DNA from: SIG603 sp963621245
Lineage (GTDB): Bacteria; Bacillota; Clostridia; Oscillospirales; Acutalibacteraceae
Reading direction: 5' to 3'
Assembly (NCBI GenBank): GCA_963621245.1
Contig: CAVFCW010000010.1
Coordinates: 1 to 64,000 of the forward strand
Length of the DNA: 64,000 nt
Notes under the pieces: generated by a model
What the model was told of the DNA's origin: nothing
Databases searched by the model: none
What the model saw: only the letters and a program-made list of their open reading frames with translations
Part shown: piece by piece, positions 1 to 8,249 of the stretch
How the letters are laid out: each line of letters starts with the position of its first letter
Position numbering within the stretch: the stretch's first letter is position 1
Position numbers and translations under genes: made by a program

Positions 1-79
1 GAACACAGAAGTTAAGCTCGTTCGCGCCGACGATACTCGGCTGGCAACGGCCCGGGACAATAGGTTTTTGCCAACACCA
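1..79 (+). rRNA. rrf: 5S ribosomal RNA, 3' part
   Basis: The window opens inside a 5S rRNA. The stretch GAACACAGAAGTTAAGC is the conserved loop B/C region, and the last bases (CCAACACC) are the 3' strand of the terminal stem. The 5' part lies outside the window. A strong terminator follows within a few bases, so this is the end of an rRNA operon read on the plus strand. The exact 3' end is estimated to within 1-2 bases. Confidence 0.9.
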
Positions 80-82
80 AAG

Positions 83-112
83 CAGTCAACCAATAGGTTG
101 GCTGTTTTTTTT
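83..112 (+). terminator. rRNA operon terminator 1
   Basis: A 9-bp stem CAGTCAACC/GGTTGGCTG (one G-U pair) closes a 4-nt loop and is followed by eight T. It sits directly behind the 5S rRNA. Confidence 0.9.
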
Positions 113-140
113 GTTTTAAATTGAATAGGCAAAACAGAAC

Positions 141-178
141 CCCTCTGATAAGTTTAATGGCTTATCGGAGGGATTTTT
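141..178 (+). terminator. second tandem terminator behind rRNA
   Basis: A 12-bp stem CCCTCTGATAAG/CTTATCGGAGGG (one G-U) with an 8-nt loop is followed by five T. Two tandem terminators behind an rRNA operon are common and would insulate the next gene. Confidence 0.8.
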
Positions 179-277
179 GTTAGTGAATTTATTTTTCTTA
201 TTTCTCAAAAAGAAAAATGGGGGGGTAAACGTGATAGTATAAATCATCACTATATTCATATAAAAGAAGGGTTCTTT

Positions 278-802
278 ATGTATTGCAATAACTGCAGAAA
301 GTTGATTTCGGATGACAGTAAGTTTTGTCCTGAGTGCGGAAAAGAAATCGGAGTGCAGTCGGTAAGACTTGAGCCGAACGCCGCATTGAACAGTCCGATT
401 AAGGCCAAAAAGAAGTCTAAAAAAGGAAAAGTTATTATCATTCTGGTATTAGTTATTATGGCGTATGTAGTTTCTAATATTATTATTAATTACAATAAAA
501 CAGATTCAAGTACAAGTGAAACAACTCAAACAAAAGCAGAGGCTTTTGCTGAAGAAAACGGAATTTCGGTTGAACTTGCTGAAGATTTGGAAGATGTTCT
601 TTCAAAGACAGAGCTTGACGGCGGCGTGAAGCATAGTTTGAGCAGTGTTAAGGGTTGGAAACAGATAGATAACTGGGCGAACGGTGAGAGATACGGTGCT
701 CAGTTGGATTGGAAAAATGTATATTTCTTCTATGTGAAAGATAATAAAATCGTTGGTATCAGAGACGACAGCGGTAACTATTATTATCATGTTGATGAGT
801 AA
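278..802 (+). CDS. zinc-ribbon single-pass membrane protein, unknown function
   Basis: 174 aa. The N-terminus is a zinc ribbon with two CxxC pairs (Cys3/Cys6 and Cys18/Cys21), followed by a Lys-rich stretch and one membrane segment at about residues 50-68. The soluble C-terminal domain (about 85-174) is rich in Tyr, Trp and Asp and probably lies outside the cell; I do not recognise its fold. Zinc-ribbon-plus-TM proteins are common orphan genes in Firmicutes and usually have no assigned function. The DNA is visibly more AT-rich than its neighbours. The gene stands alone between the rRNA terminators and a convergent terminator. The start is the ATG behind a GAAGGG-like site. Confidence 0.75.
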   Translation: MYCNNCRKLISDDSKFCPECGKEIGVQSVRLEPNAALNSPIKAKKKSKKGKVIIILVLVIMAYVVSNIIINYNKTDSSTSETTQTKAEAFAEENGISVELAEDLEDVLSKTELDGGVKHSLSSVKGWKQIDNWANGERYGAQLDWKNVYFFYVKDNKIVGIRDDSGNYYYHVDE

Positions 803-805
803 AGA

Positions 806-837
806 AAAATGCAGTTCGGTTTGAACTGCATTTTTTT
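806..837. terminator. bidirectional terminator between zinc-ribbon gene and argD
   Basis: A perfect hairpin AATGCAGTTC/GAACTGCATT with a short loop has A-runs on the left and T-runs on the right. It can therefore end both the plus-strand zinc-ribbon gene and the minus-strand arginine cluster. Confidence 0.85.
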
Positions 838-855
838 ACTATTGTTGGTTTTCTA

Positions 856-2025
856 TTAAGAAATAACCTCTTCGAAAATCTTAAGACCCGCGTCAATCTC
901 TTCGTAGGAGATGTTAAGCGGCGGCAGGAATCGGCAGACATCGCCTTTTGCGGTCAATATGAGCAGACCCTTTTCTATGCACTTTTCCATGATGGTGTGT
1001 GCGTCCATGCCGTTGTTTACTTTAATTCCGATGATGAGACCTTTGCCGCGGGTGTAGCTCACGTTTTTCATTCCGTTAAGCTTATTCGTGAAATATTCGC
1101 CCTTGAGTCTTACCTTGGAGAGGAAGTCCTCGTCGGCTACCGTCTTGACGATCTCAACGCCGCCGGCACAAACAACGGGGTTTCCGCCGAAAGTTGAGCC
1201 GTTGTCGCTCGGAACAAAAACATCCTTGTGCTTTTCGCTTACCATACATGCTCCTATGGGAAGTCCGCCGGCAAGTCCCTTTGCGCTTGTTGCGACATCA
1301 GGGATAATATCTGCGCCCTGGTATGAGTAGAAGTAACCTGTTCTTCCCACACCCGTCTGAACCTCATCCATAATCATGAGTATGCCTTTTTCATCGCAAA
1401 GCTTTCTCACGGCTTTGAGGTACTCGGTATCCATGGGGATAACTCCACCCTCGCCTTGAACGCCCTCGAGCATGACGGCGCACACGTCGTCGTCAATAGC
1501 GTCCTCAAGAGCTTTGATATCGTTTGCTCCGACATAGATGAATCCCTCGGTGAGCGGCAAAAAGGTCTTGTGGAAAACATCTTGACCTGTTGCGGCAAGC
1601 GTCGTGAGAGTTCTGCCGTGGAACGAATTTACAAGAGTGATTATTTTGTAAGCACCTTTTGCACTGCCGACTTTACGCGCAACTTTTATTGCGCACTCGT
1701 TGGCTTCCGCACCCGAGTTGCAGAAGAAAACTCTCGACATACCGGCAGCCTTGCAAAGTCTCTCGGCAAGCTCGGTGCAGTTATCGTTGATGTAATAGTT
1801 GCAGACATGCTGAACGTTGGATAACTGAGCAGTGACGGCATTCACCCAATTTTCGGGGCAGTAGCCGAGAACATTTACACCTATGCCTGCGGTGAAATCT
1901 ATGTACTTTTTGCCGTCGTAATCTTCGGCGATTGCGCCCTTGCCGCTTTTAATGGCAACGGGAGCACGGCCGTAGGCGTGAAGAAGATATTCTTCGTCCT
2001 GAGCCTTTAATTTATCGTATATCAT
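856..2025 (-). CDS. argD: acetylornithine aminotransferase
   Basis: Class III PLP aminotransferase that makes N-acetylornithine from N-acetylglutamate semialdehyde, using glutamate as amino donor. 389 aa, the normal length. Visible motifs are NSGAEANE (about 103-110), DEVQTGVGRTG (about 221) with the PLP-ring Asp, and SAKGLAGG with the Schiff-base Lys at about 249. I chose the ATG at 2025 because AAAGGA lies 7 nt upstream. A TTG eight codons earlier overlaps the argB stop but has no ribosome binding site. It is the last gene of the argG-H-C-J-B-D cluster. Confidence 0.95.
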   Translation of the reverse strand: MIYDKLKAQDEEYLLHAYGRAPVAIKSGKGAIAEDYDGKKYIDFTAGIGVNVLGYCPENWVNAVTAQLSNVQHVCNYYINDNCTELAERLCKAAGMSRVFFCNSGAEANECAIKVARKVGSAKGAYKIITLVNSFHGRTLTTLAATGQDVFHKTFLPLTEGFIYVGANDIKALEDAIDDDVCAVMLEGVQGEGGVIPMDTEYLKAVRKLCDEKGILMIMDEVQTGVGRTGYFYSYQGADIIPDVATSAKGLAGGLPIGACMVSEKHKDVFVPSDNGSTFGGNPVVCAGGVEIVKTVADEDFLSKVRLKGEYFTNKLNGMKNVSYTRGKGLIIGIKVNNGMDAHTIMEKCIEKGLLILTAKGDVCRFLPPLNISYEEIDAGLKIFEEVIS

Positions 2026-2045
2026 CTTTAAGTCCTTTCGTGCAA

Positions 2046-2903
2046 TCAATAGAACATGGTGCCTATGCCCTCGTCGGTGAAGAGCTCGATAAGAATTGAA
2101 TGCGGCTCTCTGCCGTCAATTATGTGGGCACGGTGAACGCCGCCTCTTACGGCGTCTACACAACAATTTATCTTGGGAATCATACCGCCTGATATAATTC
2201 CCTCTTTTTTAAGCTTTGCAACGTCTGCGATTTTAACAACGGGGATGAGAGTGTCCTCGTCTTCCTTGTCACGCAGAAGTCCTCTTATGTCGGTCATTAA
2301 AATAAGCTTGCTTGCGCCGACCTTCTCGGCGATTTTTGCGGCGGCAACATCGGCATTGATATTGAACATCTCGCCGTGGTAGCCTGTGGCAATTGTTGAG
2401 ACAACGGGGATATATCCCATATCTGCGTTTACTTTGAGAATGTCGGTGTTAACTTCTCTTATCTCTCCGACAAATCCGAGGTCATCGGAAAGCTTGTCTG
2501 CCTTGAGAAGCGATCCGTCAGTTCCGCAAAGGCCTACGGCTTTTCCGCCGTTAGCCTCGATAAGCTGAACGAGATCTTTGTTGACTTTTCCGGCAAGAAC
2601 CTGCTGAACTATGTCCATAGTCTCCTGGTCGGTGTATCTCATGCCGTTGACAAACTTAGATTCCTTGTTGATTTTCTTGAGCATGGAGTTAATCTCGGGG
2701 CCGCCGCCGTGAACCAAAATGACGTTGATTCCGACTGTCTGCATAAGAATTATATCTTTGATGACGGCGTCCTTGAGCTCCTCGTTTATCATGGCGTTTC
2801 CGCCGTACTTAACAACGATGGTTTCGCCCGTGTATTTTTTGATGTAGGGAAGAGCCTGCACAAGAATGTGCGCTCTGTCCGAATTTGTTATACTGGAATT
2901 CAT
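2046..2903 (-). CDS. argB: N-acetylglutamate kinase
   Basis: Phosphorylates N-acetylglutamate with ATP, the second step of arginine synthesis and usually the feedback-controlled step when ArgJ recycles the acetyl group. 285 aa amino-acid-kinase fold. VKYGGNAM (31-38) and LVHGGGPE (63-70) are the Lys and Gly-rich phosphate and substrate loops. The ATG at 2903 has GAGGG five bases upstream; the in-frame TTG four codons earlier lies inside that ribosome binding site and is rejected. There are 19 nt after the argJ stop and 20 nt before the preferred argD start. Confidence 0.95.
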   Translation of the reverse strand: MNSSITNSDRAHILVQALPYIKKYTGETIVVKYGGNAMINEELKDAVIKDIILMQTVGINVILVHGGGPEINSMLKKINKESKFVNGMRYTDQETMDIVQQVLAGKVNKDLVQLIEANGGKAVGLCGTDGSLLKADKLSDDLGFVGEIREVNTDILKVNADMGYIPVVSTIATGYHGEMFNINADVAAAKIAEKVGASKLILMTDIRGLLRDKEDEDTLIPVVKIADVAKLKKEGIISGGMIPKINCCVDAVRGGVHRAHIIDGREPHSILIELFTDEGIGTMFY

Positions 2904-2922
2904 TTTTACCCTCAATATATTT

Positions 2923-4146
2923 TTAACTTCTGTATTCGCCGTTAATCTTTACGTAGTCATATGTGAGGTCGCATCCGAATGCCGTTGCCTCTTCTGTTCC
3001 CTCGTGCATATCCACATAAACGGTAACTTCGTCCTCTTTCATAATTTTGAGTGCGTAGTCCTCGTCAAAAGCAAGCGGAACGCCGTGATCGAAAACTTCA
3101 AGTCTGCCGGCCTTGCTCTCGTAGAAGAGTTCGACATCCTCCTGATCGAATTGTGCGCCCGAATATCCCATGGCACAGAGGAATCTGCCGAAGTTTGCAT
3201 CGCAACCGAAAATAGCCGCCTTTGAGAGGTTTGAGCCGACTATGCTTCTTGCCAAAGTTCTTGCATCGTCCTTTGTTTTTGCGTTAACAACGTGAGCCTC
3301 GAAAAGCTTAGTTGCTCCCTCGCCGTCGCTTGCCATTCTTCTTGCGAGGTAGCGGCAAACGGTGAAAAGTGCCTCGTAGAACTTATCGTAACTTTCTCCC
3401 TCGCTTACGATTTCCTCGTTCTCTGCCAAGCCGTTAGCCATGAAGAGAAGTGTGTCGTTTGTGGAGGTGTCGCCGTCGACGGTTATCATATTGAATGTGT
3501 CCTTAATAACGGCGGAAAGTGCCTTTTGAGCCATTTCTTTGCTGATTGCGACGTCGCTTGTGAGGAAGCCGAGCATTGTACACATATTGGGATGAATCAT
3601 GCCCGAGCCCTTACTCATGCCGCCGAGAGTTACGGTTTTTCCGTCAAGCTCAAAGGAGACCGCATACTCTTTGTTAACGGTGTCGGTGGTCATAATTGCG
3701 TGAGAAGCTGCCGTGCCAGCCTCTAAGGAGCTGTCGAGATTTTTTGACATCATGTTAACGCCGTTTACAAGCTTATCGACGGGAAGCTGCATACCGATGA
3801 CGCCCGTTGAAGCGACGGCAACGCCGGAATAGGGAACACCGAGAGCGTTTTCGACTGCCTTTGCGGTAGCCTCGCATGCGTCAAATCCCTCTTTGCCCGT
3901 GCAAGCGTTTGCGATGCCCGAGTTGACTACAACGGCGTGCATGGGTTCGCCCGATTTAACTATCTGCATATCCCACTGAACGCAAGCCGCTTTAACGACA
4001 TTTGATGTGAATGTGCCGGCACTTACGCACGGCTTTTCGGAATAGACCATTGCCATGTCGGTTCTGTCGACATATTTTATATTTGCCTCACAGCTTGAAG
4101 CCGAGAAGCCAGATGCGGCTGTTACACCGCCTTTAATAATTTCCAT
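2923..4146 (-). CDS. argJ: bifunctional ornithine acetyltransferase / N-acetylglutamate synthase
   Basis: Moves the acetyl group from N-acetylornithine to glutamate, so the pathway is cyclic and needs no ArgE. 407 aa, typical of the family. The precursor self-cleaves before a Thr that becomes the N-terminal nucleophile; the site is seen as KGSGMIHPNMCTML with Thr190. The residue before it is Cys rather than the common Ala. The oxyanion-hole motif STGVIG is at 113-118. The ATG at 4146 is preferred because the protein then begins at the conserved EIIKGGVTAASGF; longer in-frame starts overlap argC. Confidence 0.95.
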   Translation of the reverse strand: MEIIKGGVTAASGFSASSCEANIKYVDRTDMAMVYSEKPCVSAGTFTSNVVKAACVQWDMQIVKSGEPMHAVVVNSGIANACTGKEGFDACEATAKAVENALGVPYSGVAVASTGVIGMQLPVDKLVNGVNMMSKNLDSSLEAGTAASHAIMTTDTVNKEYAVSFELDGKTVTLGGMSKGSGMIHPNMCTMLGFLTSDVAISKEMAQKALSAVIKDTFNMITVDGDTSTNDTLLFMANGLAENEEIVSEGESYDKFYEALFTVCRYLARRMASDGEGATKLFEAHVVNAKTKDDARTLARSIVGSNLSKAAIFGCDANFGRFLCAMGYSGAQFDQEDVELFYESKAGRLEVFDHGVPLAFDEDYALKIMKEDEVTVYVDMHEGTEEATAFGCDLTYDYVKINGEYRS

Positions 4147-4165
4147 TTGAATTACCTTGCCTTTA

Positions 4166-5206
4166 TCAGAATGCGGGCGGAACGAAATCGAGTCCCGTTT
4201 TTTCGTCAAGTCCGAATATGATGTTCATGTTCTGAACAGCCTGACCTGCCGCACCCTTTACCATATTGTCGATTGCGCTGATAGCGATGAAAAGGTGATT
4301 TTCCCAGTCAAAGAAGAGTGAGACATCACAGAAATTTGTATACTTAATATTGTGAATATCGGCACACTTTCCCTTGGGGAGAAGTCTGACAAAAAATTCG
4401 TTGTCGTAAGCCTCGTGGTATGCGTTCCAGAACATCTCTTCTGTTACATTCTCGTTCATTTTTGCATAGCATGTTGCAAGAATTCCGCGGTTTACGGGGA
4501 GAAGATGCGGTACAAATGTAACTTTGACGTCCTCGCCCGTTACCTTTGAGAGAGTCTGGTTAATCTCGGGGCCGTGGCGGTGGTTTGCTACCTTATAAGC
4601 GTAGAAGCCTTCGTTGAGGTCGGGGTAATGATTTCCCTGTGTGGGCTTTCTGCCCGCTCCCGTTACGCCCGACTTACAGTCGGCGATGATTCCCTCGTGG
4701 CTTATAAGTCCTGCTTTGAGAGCGGGAACAAGAGCAAGCGGAACTGCCGTTGTGTAACAGCCGGGGTTTGCAACGATTGTTTTACCTTTTATATATTCTC
4801 TGAAAAGCTCGGGTAAACCGTAAACTGCTTTTTCGTGGAGTGCTTTATCCGTGAAACTCGGGCCGTACCATTTTTTATAGACTTCTTCGTCCTTTAAGCG
4901 GAAGTCGGCGCCGAAATCGATGAATTTTTTGCCCGCTTTATCGCATTTTGAAGCCAATTCCTGAGAGAGGCCGTGTGGAAGTGCGGCAAAGACGACATCG
5001 CTTTTCTCGACAACCTCATCCTCGCCGACAAGGATATTATCAAGTCTCTCACGGTATGCGGGGTAAACATCGCTGAGCGCCTGACCCTCAAAACTGACGG
5101 AGCTTACGGCTGTGAGCTCTGCCTCGGGATGAGAATAGATTATTCTGCAAAGTTCTGCGCCTGCGTAACCTGTAGCGCCGACAACACCAACTTTAATTTT
5201 AGACAT
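4166..5206 (-). CDS. argC: N-acetyl-gamma-glutamyl-phosphate reductase
   Basis: NADPH-dependent reduction of N-acetylglutamyl phosphate to the semialdehyde, the third arginine step. 346 aa. The N-terminal Rossmann motif is VGVVGATGYAG (6-16). The catalytic Cys is in NPGCYTT (Cys150) and the catalytic His is in HRHGPE (near 211). The ATG at 5206 has GAGGAGT six bases upstream; an in-frame start five codons earlier overlaps that site. It lies 40 nt after argH and 19 nt before argJ, so is co-transcribed with them. Confidence 0.96.
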   Translation of the reverse strand: MSKIKVGVVGATGYAGAELCRIIYSHPEAELTAVSSVSFEGQALSDVYPAYRERLDNILVGEDEVVEKSDVVFAALPHGLSQELASKCDKAGKKFIDFGADFRLKDEEVYKKWYGPSFTDKALHEKAVYGLPELFREYIKGKTIVANPGCYTTAVPLALVPALKAGLISHEGIIADCKSGVTGAGRKPTQGNHYPDLNEGFYAYKVANHRHGPEINQTLSKVTGEDVKVTFVPHLLPVNRGILATCYAKMNENVTEEMFWNAYHEAYDNEFFVRLLPKGKCADIHNIKYTNFCDVSLFFDWENHLFIAISAIDNMVKGAAGQAVQNMNIIFGLDEKTGLDFVPPAF

Positions 5207-5246
5207 TTTTGTACTCCTCAATTATCAATATCTCAAATAACTTAAA

Positions 5247-6626
5247 TCATAAATTTTCGACAAGAGACTTAACTCTTTTTGCCTGAGCGACAACATTGCT
5301 CGGAGCGGGGCCGCCGAGAACGGTTCTGTCGTTTACGCACTTCTCGAGATTGATTGCGGTATAGACGCCATCGTCAAACTCGGGGCAAATCTTTTTGTAC
5401 TCCTCAAGCGGGAGCTCCTCGAGAGTTGTGCCCTTTTCGATGCAAAGTGCGACAAGCTCGCCTGTAATCTTGTAAGCGTCTCTGAAAGGAACGCCTTTGT
5501 TTGCAACGAGGTAGTCGGCACAGTCAGTCGCGTTGATAAATCCGCCGGCTGCGGCTTTTCTCATGTTTGCCTTGATGACGGTCATTGTTTTAACCATGGG
5601 AATGAGCGGAGTGAGGCAAAGCTTTAATGTGTCAACTGCATCAAATACAGCCTCTTTATCTTCCTGCATATCTTTGTTGTAAGCGAGCGGAAGGCCCTTC
5701 ATCATTGTGAGAAGTCCCATGAGGTCTCCGAAAACTCTGCCGCTCTTGCCGCGGATGAGCTCTGCCAAGTCGGGATTCTTTTTCTGCGGCATAATGCTTG
5801 AGCCGGTTGAGAATGCGTCGTCAAGCTCGATAAATTTGAATTCCCATGAGCACCAGAGAACAAGCTCTTCGCAGAATCTTGAGAGATGAACCATGGTGAG
5901 TGATGAAGCGAATGCGAGTTCGGCGCAGAAATCTCGGTCGGAAACGCCGTCGAGGCTGTTCTGAGTCGGGCCCTTGAAGCCGAGAAGAGATGCGGTTAAC
6001 TCTCTGTCGAGCGGATAGGTTGTGCCGGCAAGTGCGCCCGAACCGAGGGGGCAATAGTCCATTCTGTCCTTTGCGTCCTTGAAACGGTCGATGTCGCGAA
6101 GGAGCATCTCGCAGTAGGCGAGAAGGTGGTGGCCGAATGTTACGGGCTGAGCTCTCTGCATATGAGTGTAGCCGGGCATAACGGTATCGGAATATTTCTC
6201 TGCTTTGTCGGCAAGCATGGAGACAAGCTCTTTGAGCTGGTTTACTATGCCGTCAATCTCGGGCTTTAAGGTGAGGCGGATGTCGAGAGCCACCTGATCG
6301 TTTCTCGATCTTGCGGTGTGAAGTCTTTTTCCCGTCTGACCGATGCGCTCGGTGAGTTCACCCTCGATAAAGGTGTGAATATCCTCTGCGTCGGGATCAA
6401 TCGTGAGTTTTCCGCTTATGATGTCCTCTTTGATCTTTTTGAGTTCGCTTATTATTTTCTCACTCTCGGAAAGCTCGATAATTCCCTGCTTTCCGAGCAT
6501 TGTTGCGTGTGCTATGCTGCCGTCTATATCTTCCTTGAACATTCTTGAATCGAATGCGATAGATGAATTGAAATCGTTAGTTTCGGGTGCTGCTTCCTTT
6601 GAGAAGCGACCTTTCCAAAGCTTCAT
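5247..6626 (-). CDS. argH: argininosuccinate lyase
   Basis: Splits argininosuccinate to arginine and fumarate, the last step of the pathway. 459 aa, member of the fumarase/aspartase superfamily. The superfamily signature GSSIMPQKKNPD is at 275-286 with its mobile-loop catalytic Ser, and GYTHMQ (His155) is the second conserved block. AAGGAG precedes the ATG. The 106-nt gap from argG holds a stable hairpin, so argH may be partly uncoupled from argG. Confidence 0.97.
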   Translation of the reverse strand: MKLWKGRFSKEAAPETNDFNSSIAFDSRMFKEDIDGSIAHATMLGKQGIIELSESEKIISELKKIKEDIISGKLTIDPDAEDIHTFIEGELTERIGQTGKRLHTARSRNDQVALDIRLTLKPEIDGIVNQLKELVSMLADKAEKYSDTVMPGYTHMQRAQPVTFGHHLLAYCEMLLRDIDRFKDAKDRMDYCPLGSGALAGTTYPLDRELTASLLGFKGPTQNSLDGVSDRDFCAELAFASSLTMVHLSRFCEELVLWCSWEFKFIELDDAFSTGSSIMPQKKNPDLAELIRGKSGRVFGDLMGLLTMMKGLPLAYNKDMQEDKEAVFDAVDTLKLCLTPLIPMVKTMTVIKANMRKAAAGGFINATDCADYLVANKGVPFRDAYKITGELVALCIEKGTTLEELPLEEYKKICPEFDDGVYTAINLEKCVNDRTVLGGPAPSNVVAQAKRVKSLVENL

Positions 6627-6682
6627 GCGTTTCTCCTTGATTGAAAATCTTTTTGATTAAATTTTGACAATAGTAAAATTAA

Positions 6683-6712
6683 TGACGGACATACATTTAA
6701 ATATGCCCGTCA
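6683..6712 (-). other. hairpin between argG and argH
   Basis: On the minus strand the transcript can form an 11-bp stem TGACGGGCATA/TATGTCCGTCA (one G-U) with an 8-nt loop. The following ATTAATTTTACTATT is only moderately T-rich. It could be a leaky terminator or an mRNA processing/stability element that sets argG apart from argHCJBD. Confidence 0.5.
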
Positions 6713-6732
6713 ATAAGTTCTTTTTTAGGAAA

Positions 6733-7965
6733 TTATTCCTTTATAAGGCCTTTCTTGCCGGCAACCTTTACCGGGAGACCGAAGAGGTTGATGAATCCTG
6801 TAGCGTCAGCCTGATTGTAAACGTCGTCCTCGTCGAATGTAGCGATTTCCTCGTCATAGAGTGAGTACGGGCTTGTTACGCCTGCGTCAATGATGTTGCC
6901 CTTGTAGAGCTTGAGCTTAACATCGCCTGTAACTGTCTCCTGAGTGGAGTTTACGAAAGCTGTGAGTGCACTTCTGAGAGGAGTGAACCACTGGCCGAAG
7001 TAAACAAGCTCTGCAAACTTAAGTCCGACCTGCTGCTTGTAGTGGAATGTGTCTCTGTCAAGGCAGATTTCCTCAAGCTTGTTGTGTGCGTGGTAGAGGA
7101 TTGCTCCGCCGGGAGTCTCGTAAACGCCACGGCTCTTCATGCCGACAAGTCTGTTCTCTACGATGTCTGCAAGACCGATGCCGTTTTTGCCGCCGATCTC
7201 GTTGAGCTTTGTGACCATATCTTTGCCGCCGAGTTTCTCGCCGTTGAGCTCTGTGGGAACGCCCTTCTCAAAGTGAAGAGTGATGTAAGTCGGCTCGTCG
7301 GGAGCGTCTATCGGAGAAACTCCGAGCTCGAGGAAACCGGGCTTCTCGTACTGCGGCTCGTTTGCGGGATCCTCAAGGTCGAGGCCCTCATGAGAGAGAT
7401 GCCAAATGTTCTTATCTTTGGAGTAGTTTGTCTCACGGTTTATCTTAAGCGGAATGTTGTGAGCCTCAGCGTACTCAATCTCTTCCTCACGGGATTTGAT
7501 TGACCACTCACGCCAAGGAGCGATGATTGTCATATCGGGAGCGAATGCCTTGATTGTGAGCTCGAAACGAACCTGATCGTTGCCCTTACCTGTGCATCCG
7601 TGGCAGATTGCGTCTGCACCCTCTTTGATTGCGATGTCAACAATCTTCTTTGCGATTATCGGACGAGCAAAGCTTGTGCCGAGAAGATACTTGTTCTCGT
7701 AAACTGCGCCGGCCTGAACTGTGGGGTAAACGTAGTCTGTGACGAACTCCTCTGTGAGGTCGAGGATGTAGAGCTTGGAAGCGCCTGTCTTGAGTGCTTT
7801 CTCCTCGAGTCCGTCAAGCTCGGTGCCCTGTCCGACGTCAGCTGAAACAGCGATAACTTCGCAGTTGTTATAGTTTTCCTTGAGCCAAGGAATGATGATT
7901 GATGTATCAAGTCCTCCGGAATAAGCGAGGACTACCTTTTTGATGTCTGCCTTAGATTTTGCCAT
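6733..7965 (-). CDS. argG: argininosuccinate synthase
   Basis: ATP-dependent joining of citrulline and aspartate. 410 aa, usual length. The PP-loop motif YSGGLDTS is near the N-terminus (15-22). TGKGNDQVRFE, a citrulline/aspartate-binding block, is near residue 125. AAAGGAAG lies before the ATG. It is the promoter-proximal gene of the arginine cluster, with a long AT-rich leader holding an inverted repeat. Ornithine carbamoyltransferase (argF), which would supply citrulline, is not in this window. Confidence 0.97.
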   Translation of the reverse strand: MAKSKADIKKVVLAYSGGLDTSIIIPWLKENYNNCEVIAVSADVGQGTELDGLEEKALKTGASKLYILDLTEEFVTDYVYPTVQAGAVYENKYLLGTSFARPIIAKKIVDIAIKEGADAICHGCTGKGNDQVRFELTIKAFAPDMTIIAPWREWSIKSREEEIEYAEAHNIPLKINRETNYSKDKNIWHLSHEGLDLEDPANEPQYEKPGFLELGVSPIDAPDEPTYITLHFEKGVPTELNGEKLGGKDMVTKLNEIGGKNGIGLADIVENRLVGMKSRGVYETPGGAILYHAHNKLEEICLDRDTFHYKQQVGLKFAELVYFGQWFTPLRSALTAFVNSTQETVTGDVKLKLYKGNIIDAGVTSPYSLYDEEIATFDEDDVYNQADATGFINLFGLPVKVAGKKGLIKE

Positions 7966-7983
7966 GATATTCTTCCTTTCTCC

Positions 7984-8013
7984 GAAAATAAAACCAAAGA
8001 TATATTTATTTTC
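7984..8013 (-). other. inverted repeat in argG leader
   Basis: Perfect 9-bp arms GAAAATAAA/TTTATTTTC with a 12-nt loop lie just upstream of the argG ribosome binding site. The AT-only stem is weak as RNA, so a role is uncertain. Confidence 0.35.
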
Positions 8014-8096
8014 GAAAGCGGCCGTTTTGGAGCCGTTTATTTTTAAAATTAAAATTTACTTTTTTTGTGTGGGTCTTTGTTTTTGACCACACTGTT

Positions 8097-8124
8097 ATTA
8101 TACACTCGATTTATAAAAAATCAA
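8097..8124 (-). promoter_or_regulatory. predicted argG promoter
   Basis: On the minus strand TTGATT (8124-8119) and TATAAT (8102-8097) are separated by 16 nt. This implies a leader of roughly 125 nt before argG. Confidence 0.65.
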
Positions 8125-8132
8125 GACCTAAT

Positions 8133-8191
8133 TTGAATAAATATGCAGAAATTTATGAATAAAAGAGTGAATATTCACGAATTTTATGCAT
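8133..8191. promoter_or_regulatory. candidate ArgR/AhrC operator cluster (ARG boxes)
   Basis: TTGAATAAATATGCAG (8133-8148) matches the ArgR box pattern WTGAATWWWWATTCAW in almost every position. Nearby are a perfect palindrome GTGAATATTCAC (8167-8178) and another TGAAT half-site (8156-8160). They lie immediately upstream of the argG -35 element. Arginine-repressor control is inferred from the family pattern and not shown. Confidence 0.5.
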
Positions 8192-8212
8192 AAAACGATT
8201 TTGAATCGCTTT
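8192..8212 (-). terminator. possible weak terminator of FGGY kinase gene
   Basis: A 9-bp stem (8192-8200 with 8204-8212, one G-U) has a 3-nt loop, located 38 bases past the kinase stop on the minus strand. T's form part of the 3' arm but there is no separate T-run. Confidence 0.35.
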
Positions 8213-8249
8213 ATCCGCCGTAAAATTCAAAGAAAAATAAATTTTTTCG

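Noticed and set aside
2026..2049. TTG start of argD giving eight more residues
   Set aside because: No ribosome binding site upstream, whereas AAAGGA is well placed for the ATG at 2025.
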